A DNA stretch of 64,000 bases from Mercurialis annua (GCF_937616625.2 NC_065572.1:37599653-37663652); one strand, 5' to 3'; positions 1 through 13,690 are shown, numbered from the stretch's first letter. The notes: a model not told the origin generated them from the letters alone. Made by a program: numbers and translations.

Positions 1-1461
1 GACTTTGCGTAATATAACCTAACCATGCTTAGGTAATTAGAACGACACATTAAAGAGATTTGAGACGCGACATACTAATCTAGCGTCACTTTTCACGCAC
101 AGTTTGCCTAATATAACTAAACCATGCTTAGGTAATCGGAACGATGAGTTAAAGAGACTTGAGACGCGACATACTAATCAATCGTTACCTTTCACGCACA
201 CTACCTAACCATGCTTAGGTAATCAGAACCACACGTTAAAGAGACTTGAGACAAAACACACTAATCTAGCGTCACTTTTCACACAAACTTTGCGTAGTAT
301 AACCTAACCATGCTTAGGTAATCGGAACGACTCGTTAAAGAGACTTCAGATGTGACATACTAATCAAAAGTCACTTTTCACGCACACTTTGTGTAATATA
401 ACCTAACCATGCTTAGATAATCAGAAAACGCGTTAAAGAGACTTGAGACAGGACATACAAACCTAGCGACAGTTTTCACGCACACATTGAGTAATATAAC
501 CTAATCATGTGTAGGTAATCGGAACGACGCGTTAAAGAGACTTAAGACGCGACATACTAACCTAGCGTCACTTTTCATGCACAATTTGTGTAATATAACC
601 TAACCATGCATAGGTAACCGGAACGACGCGTTAAAGAGACTTGAGACGCGACATACTAATCAATTGTCACTTTTCAGCACCTTTTGCGTAATATAACCTA
701 AACATGCTTAGGTAATTGGAACGACGTGTTAGAGAGACTTGTAACGTGACGTAAGCATGGTAATCGAAAACGACGCGTTAAAGAGACTTGAGACGTGCGA
801 TACTAATCTAGCGTCATTGTTTACGCACACTTAGCGTAATATAACCTAACCATGCTTAGGTAATCGTAACAACGCGCTAAAGAGACTTGTGACGTGCTAT
901 ACTAATCTAGCAACACTTTTAACTCGCAGTAACATAACAATGCTTAGGTAATCGCAACGACGCGTTAAAAAGACTTGAGACGCGACATACTAATCTTGTC
1001 ATCACTTTTCACGCACACTTTGCATAATATAACTTAACCATGATTAGGTAATTGTAACAACGCGTTAAAGAGACTTGTGACGTGACATACTAATCTGGCG
1101 AAACTTTTATCGTGCACACTTTGCGTAATATAACCTAACCATGCTTAGGTAATCGCAACAACGCGTTAAAGGGACTTGAGACGCGACATATTAATCTAGC
1201 GTCACTTTTCACGCACAGTTTGCATAAAATAGCCTAACCATGCTTAGGTATTCGGAACGAAGCATTAAAGAGACTTGAGACGCGACATACTAATCTAGCA
1301 TCACTTTTAACACACACTTTGCGTAATATAACCAAACCATGCTTAGGTAATAGGAACGATGCGTTTGAGAGACTTGAGACGCGACATAAGCATGGTAATC
1401 AAAACAACGCGTTATAGAGACTTGAGACACGCCATACTAATCTAGCGTAACTTTTTACGCA
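1..1461 (+). repeat. Satellite A higher-order repeat, copy 1 (shortened)
   Basis: This block is nearly identical, variant by variant, to the block starting at 1462 (shared marker: GACTTTGCG followed by an AATTAGAACGACACATT variant unit). It is 566 bp shorter than copy 2. The missing part corresponds to about 2430-2990 and is joined at the shared ACGCGTTAAA/AGACTTGAGACGCGAC context near 960-1000, as expected from unequal recombination between units. Confidence 0.85.
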
Positions 1462-3488
1462 GACTTTGCGTAATATAACCTAACCATGCTTAGGTAATTA
1501 GAACGACACATTAAAGAGATTTGAGATGCGACATACTAATCTAGCGTCACTTTTCACGCACACTTTGCGTAATATAACTAAACCATGCTTAGGTAATCGG
1601 AACGATGAGTTAAAGAGACTTGAGACGCGACATACTAATCAATCGTTACCTTTCACGCACACTACCTAACCATGCATAGGTAATCGGAACCACACGTTAA
1701 AGAGACTTGAGACGAAACACACTAATCTAGCGTCACTTTTCACACAAACTTTGCGTAGTATAACCTAACCATGCTTAGGTAATCGGAACGACGCGTTAAA
1801 GAGACTTCAGATGTGACATACTAATCAAAAGTCACTTTTCACGCACACTTTGTGTAATATAACCTAACCATGCCTAGATAATCAGAACACGCGTTAAAGA
1901 GACTTGAGACAGAACATACAAACCTAGCGACAGTTTTCACGCACACATTGCGTAATATAACCTAATCATGTGTAGGTAATCAGAACGACGCGTTAAAGAG
2001 ACTTAAGACGCGACATACTAACCTAGCGTCACTTTTCATGCACAATTTGTGTAATATAACCTAACCATGCATAGGTAACCGGAACGACGCGTTAAAGAGA
2101 CTTGAGACACGACATACTAATCAATTGTCACTTTTCAGCACCTTTTGCGTAATATAACCTAAACATGCTTAGGTAATTGGAACGACGTGTTAGAGAGACT
2201 TGTAACGTGACATAAGCATGGTAATCGAAAACGACGCGTTAAAGTGACTTGAGACGTGCGATACTAATCTAGCGTCATTGTTTACGCACACTTAGCGTAA
2301 TATAACCTAACCATGCTTAGGTAATCGTAACAACGCGCTAAAGAGACTTATGACGTGATATACTAATCTAGCAACACTTTTAACTCGCACTAACATAACA
2401 ATGCTTAGGTAATTGCAACGACGCGTTAAATAGACTTGAGACGCGATATACTAACCAATTGTCCCTTTCCACGCACACTTTGAGTAATATTACCTAACCA
2501 AGCTTAGTTAATCAGAACGAGGCATTAGAGACACTTGAAAAGACGCGCTAAAGAGACTTGAAACGCGCCATACTAATCTAGCGTCACTTTTTACGCACAC
2601 TTTGCGTAATATAACCTAACCACTCTTAGGTTATCGGAACGACGCGTTAAAGTGACTTGAGACGCGCCATACTAATTTAGAAACACTTTTTACTCCCACT
2701 TTGCGTAATATAACTTAACCATGCATAGGTAATCGGAACAACGCGTTAAAGAGACTTGAGACGCGACATACTAATCTAGCATCACTATTCACGCACACTT
2801 TGCTAAATATAACCTAACCATGCTTAGGTAATTCAAACGACGCGTTATAGACACTTGTGACGCAACCTAAGCACAGTAATTGAAACGACGCGTTAAAGAG
2901 ACTTGAAACGCGCCATGCTAATCTAGAGTCACTTTTTACGCACGCTTTGCGAAATATAACCTAACCACGCTTAGGTAATTGGAACGACGCGTTAAAAAGA
3001 CTTGAGACGCGACATACTAATCTTCCCGTCACTTTTCACGCACACTTTGCGTAATATAACTTAACCATGCTTAGGGAATTGTAACAATGCGTTAAAGAGA
3101 CTTGTGACGCGACATACTAATCTGGCGACACTTTTATCGCTCACACTTTGCGTAATATAACCTAACCATGCTTAGGTAATTGCAACAACGCGTTAAAGGG
3201 ACTTGAGACTCGACATACTAAGCTAGCGTCACTTTTCACGCACAGTTTGCGTAAAATAGCCTAACCATGCTTAGGTATTCGGAACGACGCGTTAAAGAGA
3301 CTTGAGACACGACATACTAATCTAGCATCACTTTTAACACACACTTTGCGTAATATAACCAAACCATGCTTAGGTAATCGGAACGACGGGTTTGAGAGAC
3401 TTGATTCGCGACATAAGCATGGTAATCAAAACAACGCGTTATAGAGACTTGAGACACGCCATACTAATATAGCGTAACTTTTTACGCA
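1462..3488 (+). repeat. Satellite A higher-order repeat, copy 2 (full)
   Basis: A 2027-bp block of about 21 variant units that repeats the order of variants in 1-1461 and begins again at 3489. It includes two 48-bp-class short modules that are missing from copy 1 because of the 566-bp deletion. It is the longest version of this higher-order repeat in the window. Confidence 0.85.
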
Positions 3489-3950
3489 GACTTTGCGTAA
3501 TATAACCTAACCATGCTTAGGTAATTAGAACGACACATTAAAGAGACTTGAGAAGCGACATACTAATCTAGCGTCACTTTTCACGCACACTTTGCGTAAT
3601 ATAACTAAACAATGATTAGGTAATCGGAACGATGAGTTAAAGAGACTTGAGACGTGACATACTAATCAATCGTTACTTTTCACGCACACTGCCTAACCAT
3701 GCTTAGGTAATCGTAACGACACGTTAAAGAGACTTGAGACGAAACACAATAATCTAGCGTAACTTTTCAACCAAACTTTGCGTAGTGTGACATAACCATG
3801 CTTAGGTAATCGGAATGACGCGTTAAAGAGACTTCAGACGTTACATACTAATCAAACGTCACTTTTCACGCACACTTTGTGTAATATAACCTAACCATGC
3901 TTAGATAATCAGAACACGCGTTAAAGAGACTTGAGACGGGACATACTAAT
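3489..3950 (+). repeat. Satellite A higher-order repeat, copy 3 (partial)
   Basis: The first roughly 460 bp of the 2027-bp block start again here with the same succession of variant units: the ACGACACATT unit, the ACGATGAGTT unit, the short unit without TTGCGTAATATA, and the TTCAGA unit. After about 3950 the order breaks down. A local duplication of about 385 bp follows (compare the short-unit junctions near 3686 and 4071). Confidence 0.7.
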
Positions 3951-4925
3951 CTAGCGTCACTTTTCACGCACACTTTGCGTAGTATAACCTAACAATGCTT
4001 AGATAATCGGAACGACACGTTAAAGAGACTTGAGACAGGACATATTAATCTAGCATAACTTTTCATGCACACTACCTAACCATGTTTAGGTAATCAGAAC
4101 GATGTTTTAAAGAGACTTCAGATGTGACATACTAATCTTGCGTCACTTTTCACGCACACTTTGTGTAATATAACCTAACCATGCTTAGATAATCGGAACA
4201 CACGTTAAAGAGACTTAAGACGTGACATACTAATCTAGAGTCACTTTTCACACACAGTTTGCATAGTATAACCTAACCATGCTTAGATAATCGAAATAAC
4301 ACGTTAAAGAGACTTGAGCACAACATACTAATCTAGCGTAACGTTTCCCTCACAATTTGCCTAAAATAACCTAACCATGCTTATGTAATTGGAAAGTCAC
4401 GTTAAGGAGAGTCTTAGGACGCGCCATACTAATCTAAAGTCACTTTTTGAACACACTTTGTGTAATACAACCTAACCATGCTTAAGTAATCGAAACGACG
4501 CGTTAAAGAGACTTGAGACGCACCATACTAATCTAGCGTCACGTTTTACGCAGACTTCGCGTAATATAACCTAGCATGCTTAGGTTATCGGAACGACGCG
4601 TTAAAGAGACTTAAGACGTGACATACTAATCTAACGTCACGTTTCACGCAAACTTGGCATAATATAATCTAACCATGCTTAGTAAGTCGGAACGACGCGT
4701 TACAGACACTTTAGTGGCGTCATTCTAATATAGCGTCACTTTTCACGCACACTTTGCGTAATATAACCTGAACATGCCTAGGTAATCAGAATACGCATTA
4801 AAGAGACTTGAGGCGCGACATACTAATCTAGCATCACTTTTCACGCACAGTTTGCGTAAAATAACCTAACCATGCCTAGGTAATCGGAACGACGCGTTAA
4901 AGAGACTTAAGATGCGACATAGTAA

Positions 4926-4942
4926 TTGATTGTCACAAGTCT
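4926..4942. other. Satellite A inversion junction 1
   Basis: To the left the units read CCTAACCATGCTTAGG; to the right they read CCTAAGCATGGTTAGG, which is the reverse complement. The switch lies in TTGTCACAAGTC near 4931-4936. The GTCAC there is shared by a left unit (GTCACTTTTCA) and an inverted unit (GTCACAAGTCT). The two sides break at different points in the unit, so this is not a perfect fold-back hairpin. Joining through about 5 bp of microhomology fits. Confidence 0.8.
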
Positions 4943-7379
4943 CTCTAACGCGTTGTTCCGATTACCTAAGCATGGTTAGGTTATATTAAGCAAAGTGTGC
5001 GTGAAAAGTAAAAATAGATTAGTAGGTCGCATCTCATCTCTCTTTAACGCGCCGTTCCGATTATCTAAGCATGGTTAGGTTATATTACACAAAGAGTGCG
5101 TGAAAAGTGACGCTAGATTAGTATGTCGCGTCTCAAGTCTCTTTAAATCGTCGTTCCGATTACCCAAGAATTGTTAGGTTATAGTACGCAAAGTTTAAGA
5201 GAAACGTAATGCTAAATTAGTATGTCGCGTCACAAGTCTCTTTAACGCGTCGTTCCGATTACCTAAGCATGGTTGGGTTATATTACGCAAATTGCGCGTT
5301 ATAAGTGACGCTATATTAATTTCGCGTCTCAAGTGTCTTTAACGCGTCGTTTCGATTACCATGCTTATGACGCGTCACAAGTCTCTCTAGCGCGTCGTTC
5401 CGATTACCTAAGAATGGTAAGGTTATAGTACGCAAAGTGTGCGTGAAAAGGATTAATAGATTAGTATGTCGCATCTCAAGTCTCTTTAGCGCATCGTTCC
5501 TATTACCTAAGCATGGTTAGGTTATATTACGCAAAGTTTGCGTGAAAAGTGACGCTAGATTAGTATGTCCAATCTCAAGTCTCTTTAACACGTCGTTCCG
5601 ATTATCTAAGCATGGTTAGGTTATATTAAGCAAAGTGTTCATAAAAAGTGTGGCTAGAGTAGTATGTGACATATCAAGACTCTTTAACGCGTCGTTTTGA
5701 TTACCATGCTTATCTTGCGTCACAAGTCTCATTAACGCGTCATTCCGATTACCTAAGCATGGTTTGGTTATATAACGCAAAGTGTGCGTGAAAAGCGACG
5801 TTATATTAGTATGTCGCATCTCAAGTCTCTCTAATGTGTCGTTCTGATTTCCTAAGCATGGTTAGGTTATTTAGGCAAAGTGTGTGTGAAAAGTGATGCT
5901 AGATTAATATGGCGCATATCAAGTCTCTTTAACGGGCCGTTTCGATTACCATGCTTATGTCGCGTCACAAGTCTCTCTAACGCGTCATTCCGATTACCTA
6001 AGCATGGTTAGGTTATATTACGCAAAGTGTGCATGAAAAATGACAATAGATTAATATGTCGCATCTCAAGTCTATATAACGTGTCGTTCCAATTATTTAA
6101 GCATGGTTTGGTTATATTGCGCAAAGTATGTGTGAAAAATGACAATAGATTAGTTTGTCGCGTCCTAAGTCTTTCTATTGCGTCATTTCGATTACCTAAG
6201 CATGGTTAGGTTATATTATGCAAAGTGTGCATGAAAAATGATGCTAGATTAGTATGTCGCGTCTCAAGTCTCTTTAACGCGTCGTTCCGATTACCTAAGC
6301 ATGGTTATGTTATATTACCCAAAGAGTGCGTGAAAAGTGACGCTAGATTAGTATGTCGCGTCTCAAGTCTCTTTAACGCGTCGTTCTGATTACCCAAGAA
6401 TGGTTTGGTTATATTACGCAGAGTGTGCGAGAAAAGTAACGCTAGATTAGTATGTCGCGTCTCAAGTCTCTTTCTTTAACGCGTTGTTCCGATTACCTAA
6501 GCATGGTTAGGTTATATTACGCAAGGTGTGCGTGAAAAGTGACGGTTGACTAGTATGTCTCGTCTCAAGGCTCTTTAATGCGACGTTTCGATTAACTAAG
6601 CATAGTTATATTATGCAAAGTTTGCGTGAAAAGTGACGCTAGATTTGTATCTCGCGTCTCAAGTCTCTCTAACGCGTTGTTCCGATTACCTAAGCAAGGC
6701 TACGTTATAGTACGCAAAGTGTGCGTGAAAAGTAGCAATAGATTAATATGTCGCGTCTCAAGTCTCTTTAACGCGTCGTTCCGATTACTTAAGCATGGTT
6801 AGGTTATATTACGCAAAGTGTGCGTGAAAAGTGACTATAGATTAGTATGTCGCGTATAAATTCTATTTAACGCGTCGTTCCGATTACCTAAGCATGGTTA
6901 GGTTATATGACACAATGCGTGCGTGACAAGTAACGCTAGATTAATATTTCGCGACTCATGTCTGTTTAACGCATCCTTCCGATTTACCTAAGCATGATTA
7001 GGTTATATTACGCAAAGTGTGCTTGAAAAGTGACGCTAGATAAGTATGTTGAGTCACAAGTCTCTTTAACGCGTCGTTCCGATTGCCTAAGCTTGGTTAG
7101 GTTATATTACGCAAAGTGTGCATAAAAAGTGACGCTAGATTAGTATGGCGCGTCACAAGTCTCTCTGACGCGTCGTTTCGATTACCATGCTTATGTCGCG
7201 TCACAAGTCTCTCTAACACGTCGTTCCGATTACCTAAGCATGGTTTGTTTATATTACGCAAAGTGTGCGTGAAAAGAGACTCTAGATTAGTATGTCGCGT
7301 CTCAAGTCTCTTTAACGCGTTGTTCCGATTACCTAAGCATGATAAGGTTATTTTACTCAAAGTGTGCGTGAAAAGTGAC

Positions 7380-9502
7380 GCTAGATTAGTATGTCGCGTC
7401 TCGAATTCTCTTTAACGCGTGGTTTCGATTACCCAAGCATGGTTAGGTTATTTTACGCAAAGTGTGCGTGAAAAGTGACGCTAGATTAGTATGTCGCGTC
7501 TCAAGTCACTTTAACTCGTCATTCCAATTACCATGCTTATGTCGCGTCACAAGTCTGTGTAATGCGTCGTTTTAATTACCTAACCATGGTTAGGTTATAT
7601 TATGCAAAGTATGCTTGAAAAATGACAATAGTATGTCACCTCTTACGTCTATTTAACGCGTCGTTCCGATTACCTAAGAATGGTTAGGTTATATTATGCA
7701 AAGTGTGCGTGAAAAGTGATGCTAGAGTAGTATGTCGCGTCTCAAGTCTCTTCAACGTGTCGTTTCGATTACCATGCTTTTCTCGCGTCCCAAGTCTCTT
7801 TAACTCGTCGTTACGATTACCTAAGCCTGGTTAGGTTATATTACGCAAAGTGTGCATGAAAATTGACGCGAGATTAGTATATCCTACCTCAAGTCTCTCT
7901 AACGCGTCGTTCTGATTTCCTAAGCATGGTTAGGTTATATTACGCAAAGTGTGCGTAAAAAGTCACAATTAATTAGTATGTCGCGTCTCAAGTCGATTAA
8001 AAGCGTCGTTGCGATTACCTAACCATGATTATGTTATAGTACGCAAAGTTTTCTTGAAAACTGACGCTAGATTAGTATATCGCGTCGCAATTCTATTTAA
8101 CGCGTTGTTCCGATTAACAAAGAATGGTTAGGTTATATTACGCAAAGTGTGCGTGAAAAGTGACGCTATATTAGTATGTCACGTCTCAAGTCACTTTAAC
8201 ACGTCGTTCCGATACCATGCTTAAGTCGCGTTACAAGTCTCTCTAACGCGTCGTTTCAATTACCTAAGCATGGTTAGGTTACTATTACGCAAAGTGTGCG
8301 TGAAAAGTGACGCTAGATTAGCATGCCGCGTCTTAGGTGCCTTTAACGCGTCGTTCTGATTACCTAAGGATAGTATGGTTATTTTACAGAAAGTGTGCGT
8401 GAAAAGTGACGCTAGATTAGTATGTCGCATCTCAAGTCTCTTTAACGCGTCGTTTCGATTACCATGGTTATCTTGCGTCACAAGTCTCTTTAACGCGTCG
8501 TATTGATTATCTAAGCATGGTTAGGTTATATTACGCAGAGTGTGTGTGAAAAGGGACGTTAGATTAGTATATCATATTTCAAGTCTCTCCAACGCGCCGT
8601 TTTTATTTCCCAAGCATGGTTAGGTTATATTACGCAAAGTGTGCGTAAAAAGTGACGCTAGATTAGTATTATGCGTCTCAAGTCTCTTTAACACGTCCTT
8701 CCGATTACATAAGCATGGTTAGGTTACATTTTGCAAAGTGTGCGTGAAAAGTTATGTTAGATTAGTATGTCGCGTCTCAAGTCTCTTCAACGTGTCGTTC
8801 TGATTACCTAAGCATGGATAGGTTATATTACGCAAGGTGTGCGTGAAAAGTTATACTAGATTAGTGTGTCGCGTCTCAAGGATCTTTAACGCGTCGTTCC
8901 GATTACCTAAGCATGGTTAGGTTATATTACGCAACGTGTGCGTGAAAAGTGATGCTAGATTAGTATGTCACGTCTCAAGTCTCTTTAGCGCGTCGTTTCG
9001 ATTACTATCCTTATGTCGCGTCACAAGTCTCTCTAACGCGTCTTTCCGATTACCTAAGCATGGTTAGGTTATATATTACACAAATTGTGCGTGAAAAGTA
9101 ACAATAAATTAGTATGTCGAGTCTCAAGTCTATTTAACGCGTCGTTTCGATTACCTAAGCATGGTTAGTTATATTTCACAAAGTGTTCGCGGAAAGTGAC
9201 TCTGGATTAGTATATCGTGTCTCAGTTCTCTTTAACGCGTTGTAACGATTACCTATGGATAGTTAGGTTACTTTACGGAAAGTGTGCGTGAAAAGTAACA
9301 ATACATTAGTATGTCGCATCTCAATTCTATTTAACTCGTCGTTCCGATTACTTATGAATGGTTAGGTTATATTATGCAAAGTGTGCGTGAAAAGTTACGC
9401 TAGATAAGCTAGATTAGTATGTCGCATTTCAAGTCTCTTTAAGGCGTCGTTCCAGTTACCTAAGCATAGTTAAGTTATATTACGCAAAGTGTGCGTGAAA
9501 AG
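7380..9502 (-). repeat. Satellite A higher-order repeat of about 2.12 kb, copy a
   Basis: A chain of rare variants recurs 2123 bp downstream: GTCTGTGTAATGCG (7553 and 9676), GTATATCCTACCTCAAG (about 7876 and 9999) and GTCACAATTAATTAG (about 7964 and 10087). This marks a duplication of some 21 units. A similar pair of marker units recurs near 13370 and 13760, so the block belongs to a larger family of segmental duplications. Confidence 0.75.
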
Positions 9503-10480
9503 AGACGCTAGATTAGTATGTCGCGTCTCAATTCTCTTTAACTCGTGGTTCCGATTACCTTACCATGGTTAGGTTATTGTACGCAAAGTGTGCGTGAAAA
9601 GTGACGCTAGATTAGTATGGCGCGTCTCGAGTCACTTTAACTCGTCGTTCCAACCATGCTTATGTCGCGTCACAAGTCTGTGTAATGCGTCGTTTCGATT
9701 ACCTAAGCATGGATAGGTTATATTACGCAAAGTGTGCGTGAACAATGACAATAGTATGTCGCATCTTAGTCTATTTAACACGTCGTTTCGATTACCTAAG
9801 AATGGTTTGGATATATTAAGCAAAGTGTGTGTGAAAAGTAACGCTAGATTAGTATGTCGCGTCTCAAGTCTTTTTAACGCGTCGTTTTGATTACAATGCT
9901 TATCTCGCGTCACAAGTCTCTTTATCACGTCGTTACGATTACCTAAGCATGGTTAGGTTATATTAATCAGAGTGTGCATGAAAAGTGACGCTAGATTAGT
10001 ATATCCTACCTCAAGTCCCTCTAACGCGTCGTTGTGATTTCCTAAGCATGGTTAGGTTATATTACACAAAGTGTGTGTGAAAAGTCACAATTAATTAGTA
10101 TGTCGCGTCTCAAGTCGATTTAAAGCGGCGTTGCGATAACCTAACCATGGTTAGGTTATGATACGCAAAGTTTGCTTGAAAAGTGACGCTGGATTAGTAT
10201 ATCGCGTCTCTATTCTAATTAACGCGTTGTTCTGACTAACTAAGCATGGTTAGGTTATATTACACAAAGTGTGCGTGAAAAGTGACGCTAGATTAGTATG
10301 TTGCGTGTCAAGTCAATTTAACGCGTCGTTCCGATTACCATGCTTATGTCGCGTCACAAGTCTCTCTAACGCGTCGTTTCGATTACCTAAGCATGGTTAT
10401 GTTATTATCAAGCAAAGTGTGCGTGAAAAGTGACGCTATATTAGTATGCCACGTCTCACTTCTCTTTAACGCGTCGTTCC
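9503..10480 (-). repeat. Satellite A higher-order repeat of about 2.12 kb, copy b (partial)
   Basis: Second copy of the variant chain of 7380-9502. It can be followed for about 1 kb before variant order is lost. The right edge is approximate. Confidence 0.65.
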
Positions 10481-12539
10481 GATTACTTAAGCGTGATTAG
10501 GTTATTTTACACAAAGTGTGCGTGAAAAGTGACGCTAGATTTGTATGTCGCGTCTCAAGTCTCTTTAACGCGTCGTTCTGATTCCCTAAGCATGGTTAGG
10601 TTATATTACGCAGAGTGTGCGTCAAAAGTGATGCTAGATTAGTATATCGTATCTCAAGTCTCTCTAATGGTCGTTCCGATTTCCCAAGCATGGTTAGGTT
10701 ATATTACTCAAAGTGTGCGTGAAAAGAAACGCTAAATTAGTATGTCACGTGTCAAGTCTCTCTAACACGTTGTTCCGATTTCCTAAGATGACTATGTTAT
10801 ATTACGCAAAGTGTGCATGAAAAGTGATGCTAGATCAGTATATCCTACCTCAAGTCTCACTAACGAATCGTTCCGATTACCTAAGCATGGTTAGGTTATA
10901 TTACGCAAAGTGTGCGCTAAAAGTTACGTTAGATTAGTATGTCGCATCTCAAGTCTCTTTAACGTGTCGTTCTAATTACCTATGCATGGCTAGGTTATAT
11001 TACGCAAGCTGTGCGTTAAAATTTCCGCTAGATTAGTATGTCGCGTCTCAAGGCTCATTAATGCTTCGTTCCGATTACCTAAGCATGGTTAGGTTATATT
11101 ACGCAAATAGTGCATTAAAAGTGACGCTGGATTAGTATGTCGCGCCTCAAGTCTCTTTAACGCGTTGTTTTGATTACCATGCTTATGTCCCGTCACAAGT
11201 CGCTCTAACGCATCGTTCCGATTATCGAAGAATGGTTAGGTTATATCACGCAAAGTGTGGGTGAAAAGTGACGTTATATTAGTATGTCGCGTCTCAAGTC
11301 TCTTTAACGTGTCGTTTCGATTACCATGCTTATCTAGCGTCACAAGTCTCTTTAACTAGTCATTGTGATTACCTAAGCATGGTTAGGTTATATTACTCAA
11401 AGTGTGCGTGAAAAATTACGCTAGATCAGTATATCCTACCTCAAGTCTCACTAACGCGTCGTTCCGATTTCCTAAGAATGGTTAGGTTATATTACGCAAA
11501 GTTTGCGTGAAAAGTGACGCTAGATTAGGATGACGCGTGTCAAGTCTCTTAAACACGTCGTTCCGATTTCCTAAGAATGGTTAGGTTATATTACACAAAT
11601 TGTGCTGAAAAGTGACGGTAGATTAGTATATCGCATCTCAATGCTCTTTAACCCGTCGTTCCGTTTACCTAAGCATGGTTAGGTTATATTACGCAATGTC
11701 TGCGTGAAAAGTGACGCTATATTAGTATCTTGCGTCTCTAGTCTCTTTAACGCGTCGTTTTGATTACCTAAGCATAGTTAGGTTATATTACGCAAAGTGT
11801 GCGTGAAACGTTACGCTAGATTAATACGTCGCTACTCAAGTCTTTTTGATGCGTCGTTCTGATTACCTAGGCATTGTTAGGTGATACTACGCAAAGCGTG
11901 CGTAATAAGTGACGCTAGATTAGTATGGCGCGTTTCAAGTCTCGTAAACGCGTCGTTTCGATTACTATGCTTATGTCGCGTCACAAGTGTCTCTAACACG
12001 TCGTTCTGATTACCTAAGCATGGTTAGATTATATTACGCAAAGTGTGCGTGAAAAGTGATAATATATTAGTATGTATCATCTCAAGTCTTTTTAACGCGT
12101 CGTTCCGATTACCTAGCATGGTTAGGTTATTTTACGCAAAGTGTACGTGAAAAGTGACGCATCTCAAGTCTCTTTAATGCGTATTCCGATTACCTAAGCA
12201 TGGTTAGGTTATATTACGTGAAGTGTGGGTGAAAAAGGATGCTAGATTAGTATGTCGCGTCTTTCCGATTATGTAGGCATGGTTAGGTTATATTACGCAA
12301 AGTGTGCGTGAAAAGTGATGCTAGATTAATATGTCGCTACTCAAGTCTCTTTAATGCGTCGTTCCGATTTTCGAAGCATGGTTAGGTTATAGTACGCAAA
12401 GTTTGCGTGAAAAGTGACGCTAGATTAGTATGTCGCCTCTGAAGTCTCTTTAACGCGTCATTCCGATTATCTAAGCATGGTTAGGTTATTTTACGAAAAG
12501 TGTGCGTGAAAAATGACGCTTCATTAGTATGTCGCATCT

Positions 12540-12665
12540 CAAGTGTCTTTAACGCATTGTACGAATTACCTAAGGTTGGTTAGGTAACTTTACAGGCATT
12601 GTACGAATTATGCTACATTAGTATGTCGCGTCTCAAGTGTGCGTGAAAAGTAACAAACATTAGTA
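12540..12665 (-). repeat. Scrambled satellite A units
   Basis: Partial units are joined out of order: the phrase GCATTGTACGAATTA occurs twice within about 50 bp, and a GTCGCGTCTCAAG end is joined straight to TGTGCGTGAAAAG. This looks like a small deletion and duplication hotspot inside the array. Confidence 0.6.
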
Positions 12666-13534
12666 TGTCGTGTCTCAAGTCTATTTAACGCGTCGTTCCG
12701 ATTACCTAAGCATGGTTAGGTTATATTACGCAAAGTGTGCATGGAAAGTGACGCTAGATTAGTATGTCGCATCTAAATTCTCTTTAACACGTTGTACCGA
12801 TTACCTATGGATGGTTAGGTTACTTTACAAAAAGTGTACGTGAAAAGTGACACTAGATTAGTATGTCGCGTCTTAAGTCTATTTAACGTGTCGTTCTTAT
12901 TATCAAAGCATGGTTAGGTTATATTACGCAAAGTGTGCGTGAAAAGTTACGCTAGATTAGTATGTCGCGTCTCAATTCTATTTAACCCGTTGTTCCGATT
13001 ACAAAAGCATGGTTAGGTTATATTATGCAAAGTCTGCGTGAAAAGTTACGCTAGATTAGTATGTTGCGTCTCAAGTCTCTTTATCGCCTCTTTCCGATAA
13101 CCTAGGCATGGTTAGGTTATATTACGCAAAGCGTGCGTGAAAAGAGACGCTAGATTAGTATGTCGCGTCGCAAGTCTCTTTAACGCGTCGTTCTGATTAC
13201 TTATGCATAGTTAGGTTATATTATGCAAAGTGTGCGTGAAATGAGACACTAGATTAGTATGTTGCGTCATAAGTCTCTTTAACGCGTTGTTTCGATTACC
13301 TAAGCATGATAATGTTATTTTACGCAAAGTGTGCGTGAAAAGTGACGCTAGATTAGTATGTCACGTCTCAATTCTCTTTTGCGTGTGGTTCCGATTACCT
13401 ATGGTAAGGTTATTTTACGCAAAGTATGTCTGAAAAGTGACGCTAGATTAGTATGTCGCGTCTCAAGTCACTTTAACTCGTCGTTCTTATTACCATGCTT
13501 ATTTCGCGTCACAAGTCTCTTTAATGCGTCGTTC

Positions 13535-13690
13535 TGATTACGCAAAGTGTGCGTGAAATTAGACGCTAGATTAGTATGTCGCGTCTTAAGTCTCTTTAAA
13601 ACGTTGTTACATCACGCAAAGTGTGCGTTAAATTAGACGCTAGATTAGTATATCGCGTCTTAAGTCTCTTTAACACGTTGTTCTGATTAC
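13535..13690 (-). repeat. Box-less satellite A units (74 bp)
   Basis: Two successive units lack the CCTAAGCATGGTTAGG box: GATTA or ACATCA runs straight into CGCAAAGTGTGCG. The starts at 13541 and 13615 give a 74-bp unit. Both carry the same GAAATTAGACGC or TAAATTAGACGC variant, so the short unit was duplicated after it formed. A similar box-less join is near 28206. Confidence 0.7.

Larger units (their letters stand above)
1..4933 (+). repeat. Satellite A array, + orientation
   Basis: Tandem array of an approximately 99-bp unit; the CCATGCTTAGG landmark recurs at 24 and 123, giving the period. Each unit contains in order the near-palindrome CCTAACCATGCTTAGG, an ACGCGTTAAAGAGACTTGAGA stretch, GACATACTAATCTAGCGTCAC and TTTTCACGCACACTTTGCG. 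Some units are shortened: about 85 bp (loss of TTGCGTAATATA, e.g. near 200 and 1660) or 48 bp (e.g. near 745, 1386, 2213). Many differences between copies are C/T or G/A changes at CpG sites, as expected from methylated DNA. No non-satellite sequence was seen inside this block. Confidence 0.95.

Noticed and set aside
1..4933. CCTAA/TTAGG phrases as interstitial telomere repeats
   Set aside because: They occur once per 99-bp unit inside the palindrome box, never as tandem TTTAGGG or CCCTAAA.
7116..7415. Open frames of a 33-residue repeat on both strands of satellite A
   Set aside because: The unit is 99 bp and the short module 48 bp, both multiples of three, so any stop-free frame in the consensus repeats. 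Frames are open on both strands, start at arbitrary Met or alternative codons and break after a few units. Substitutions do not avoid changing residues.
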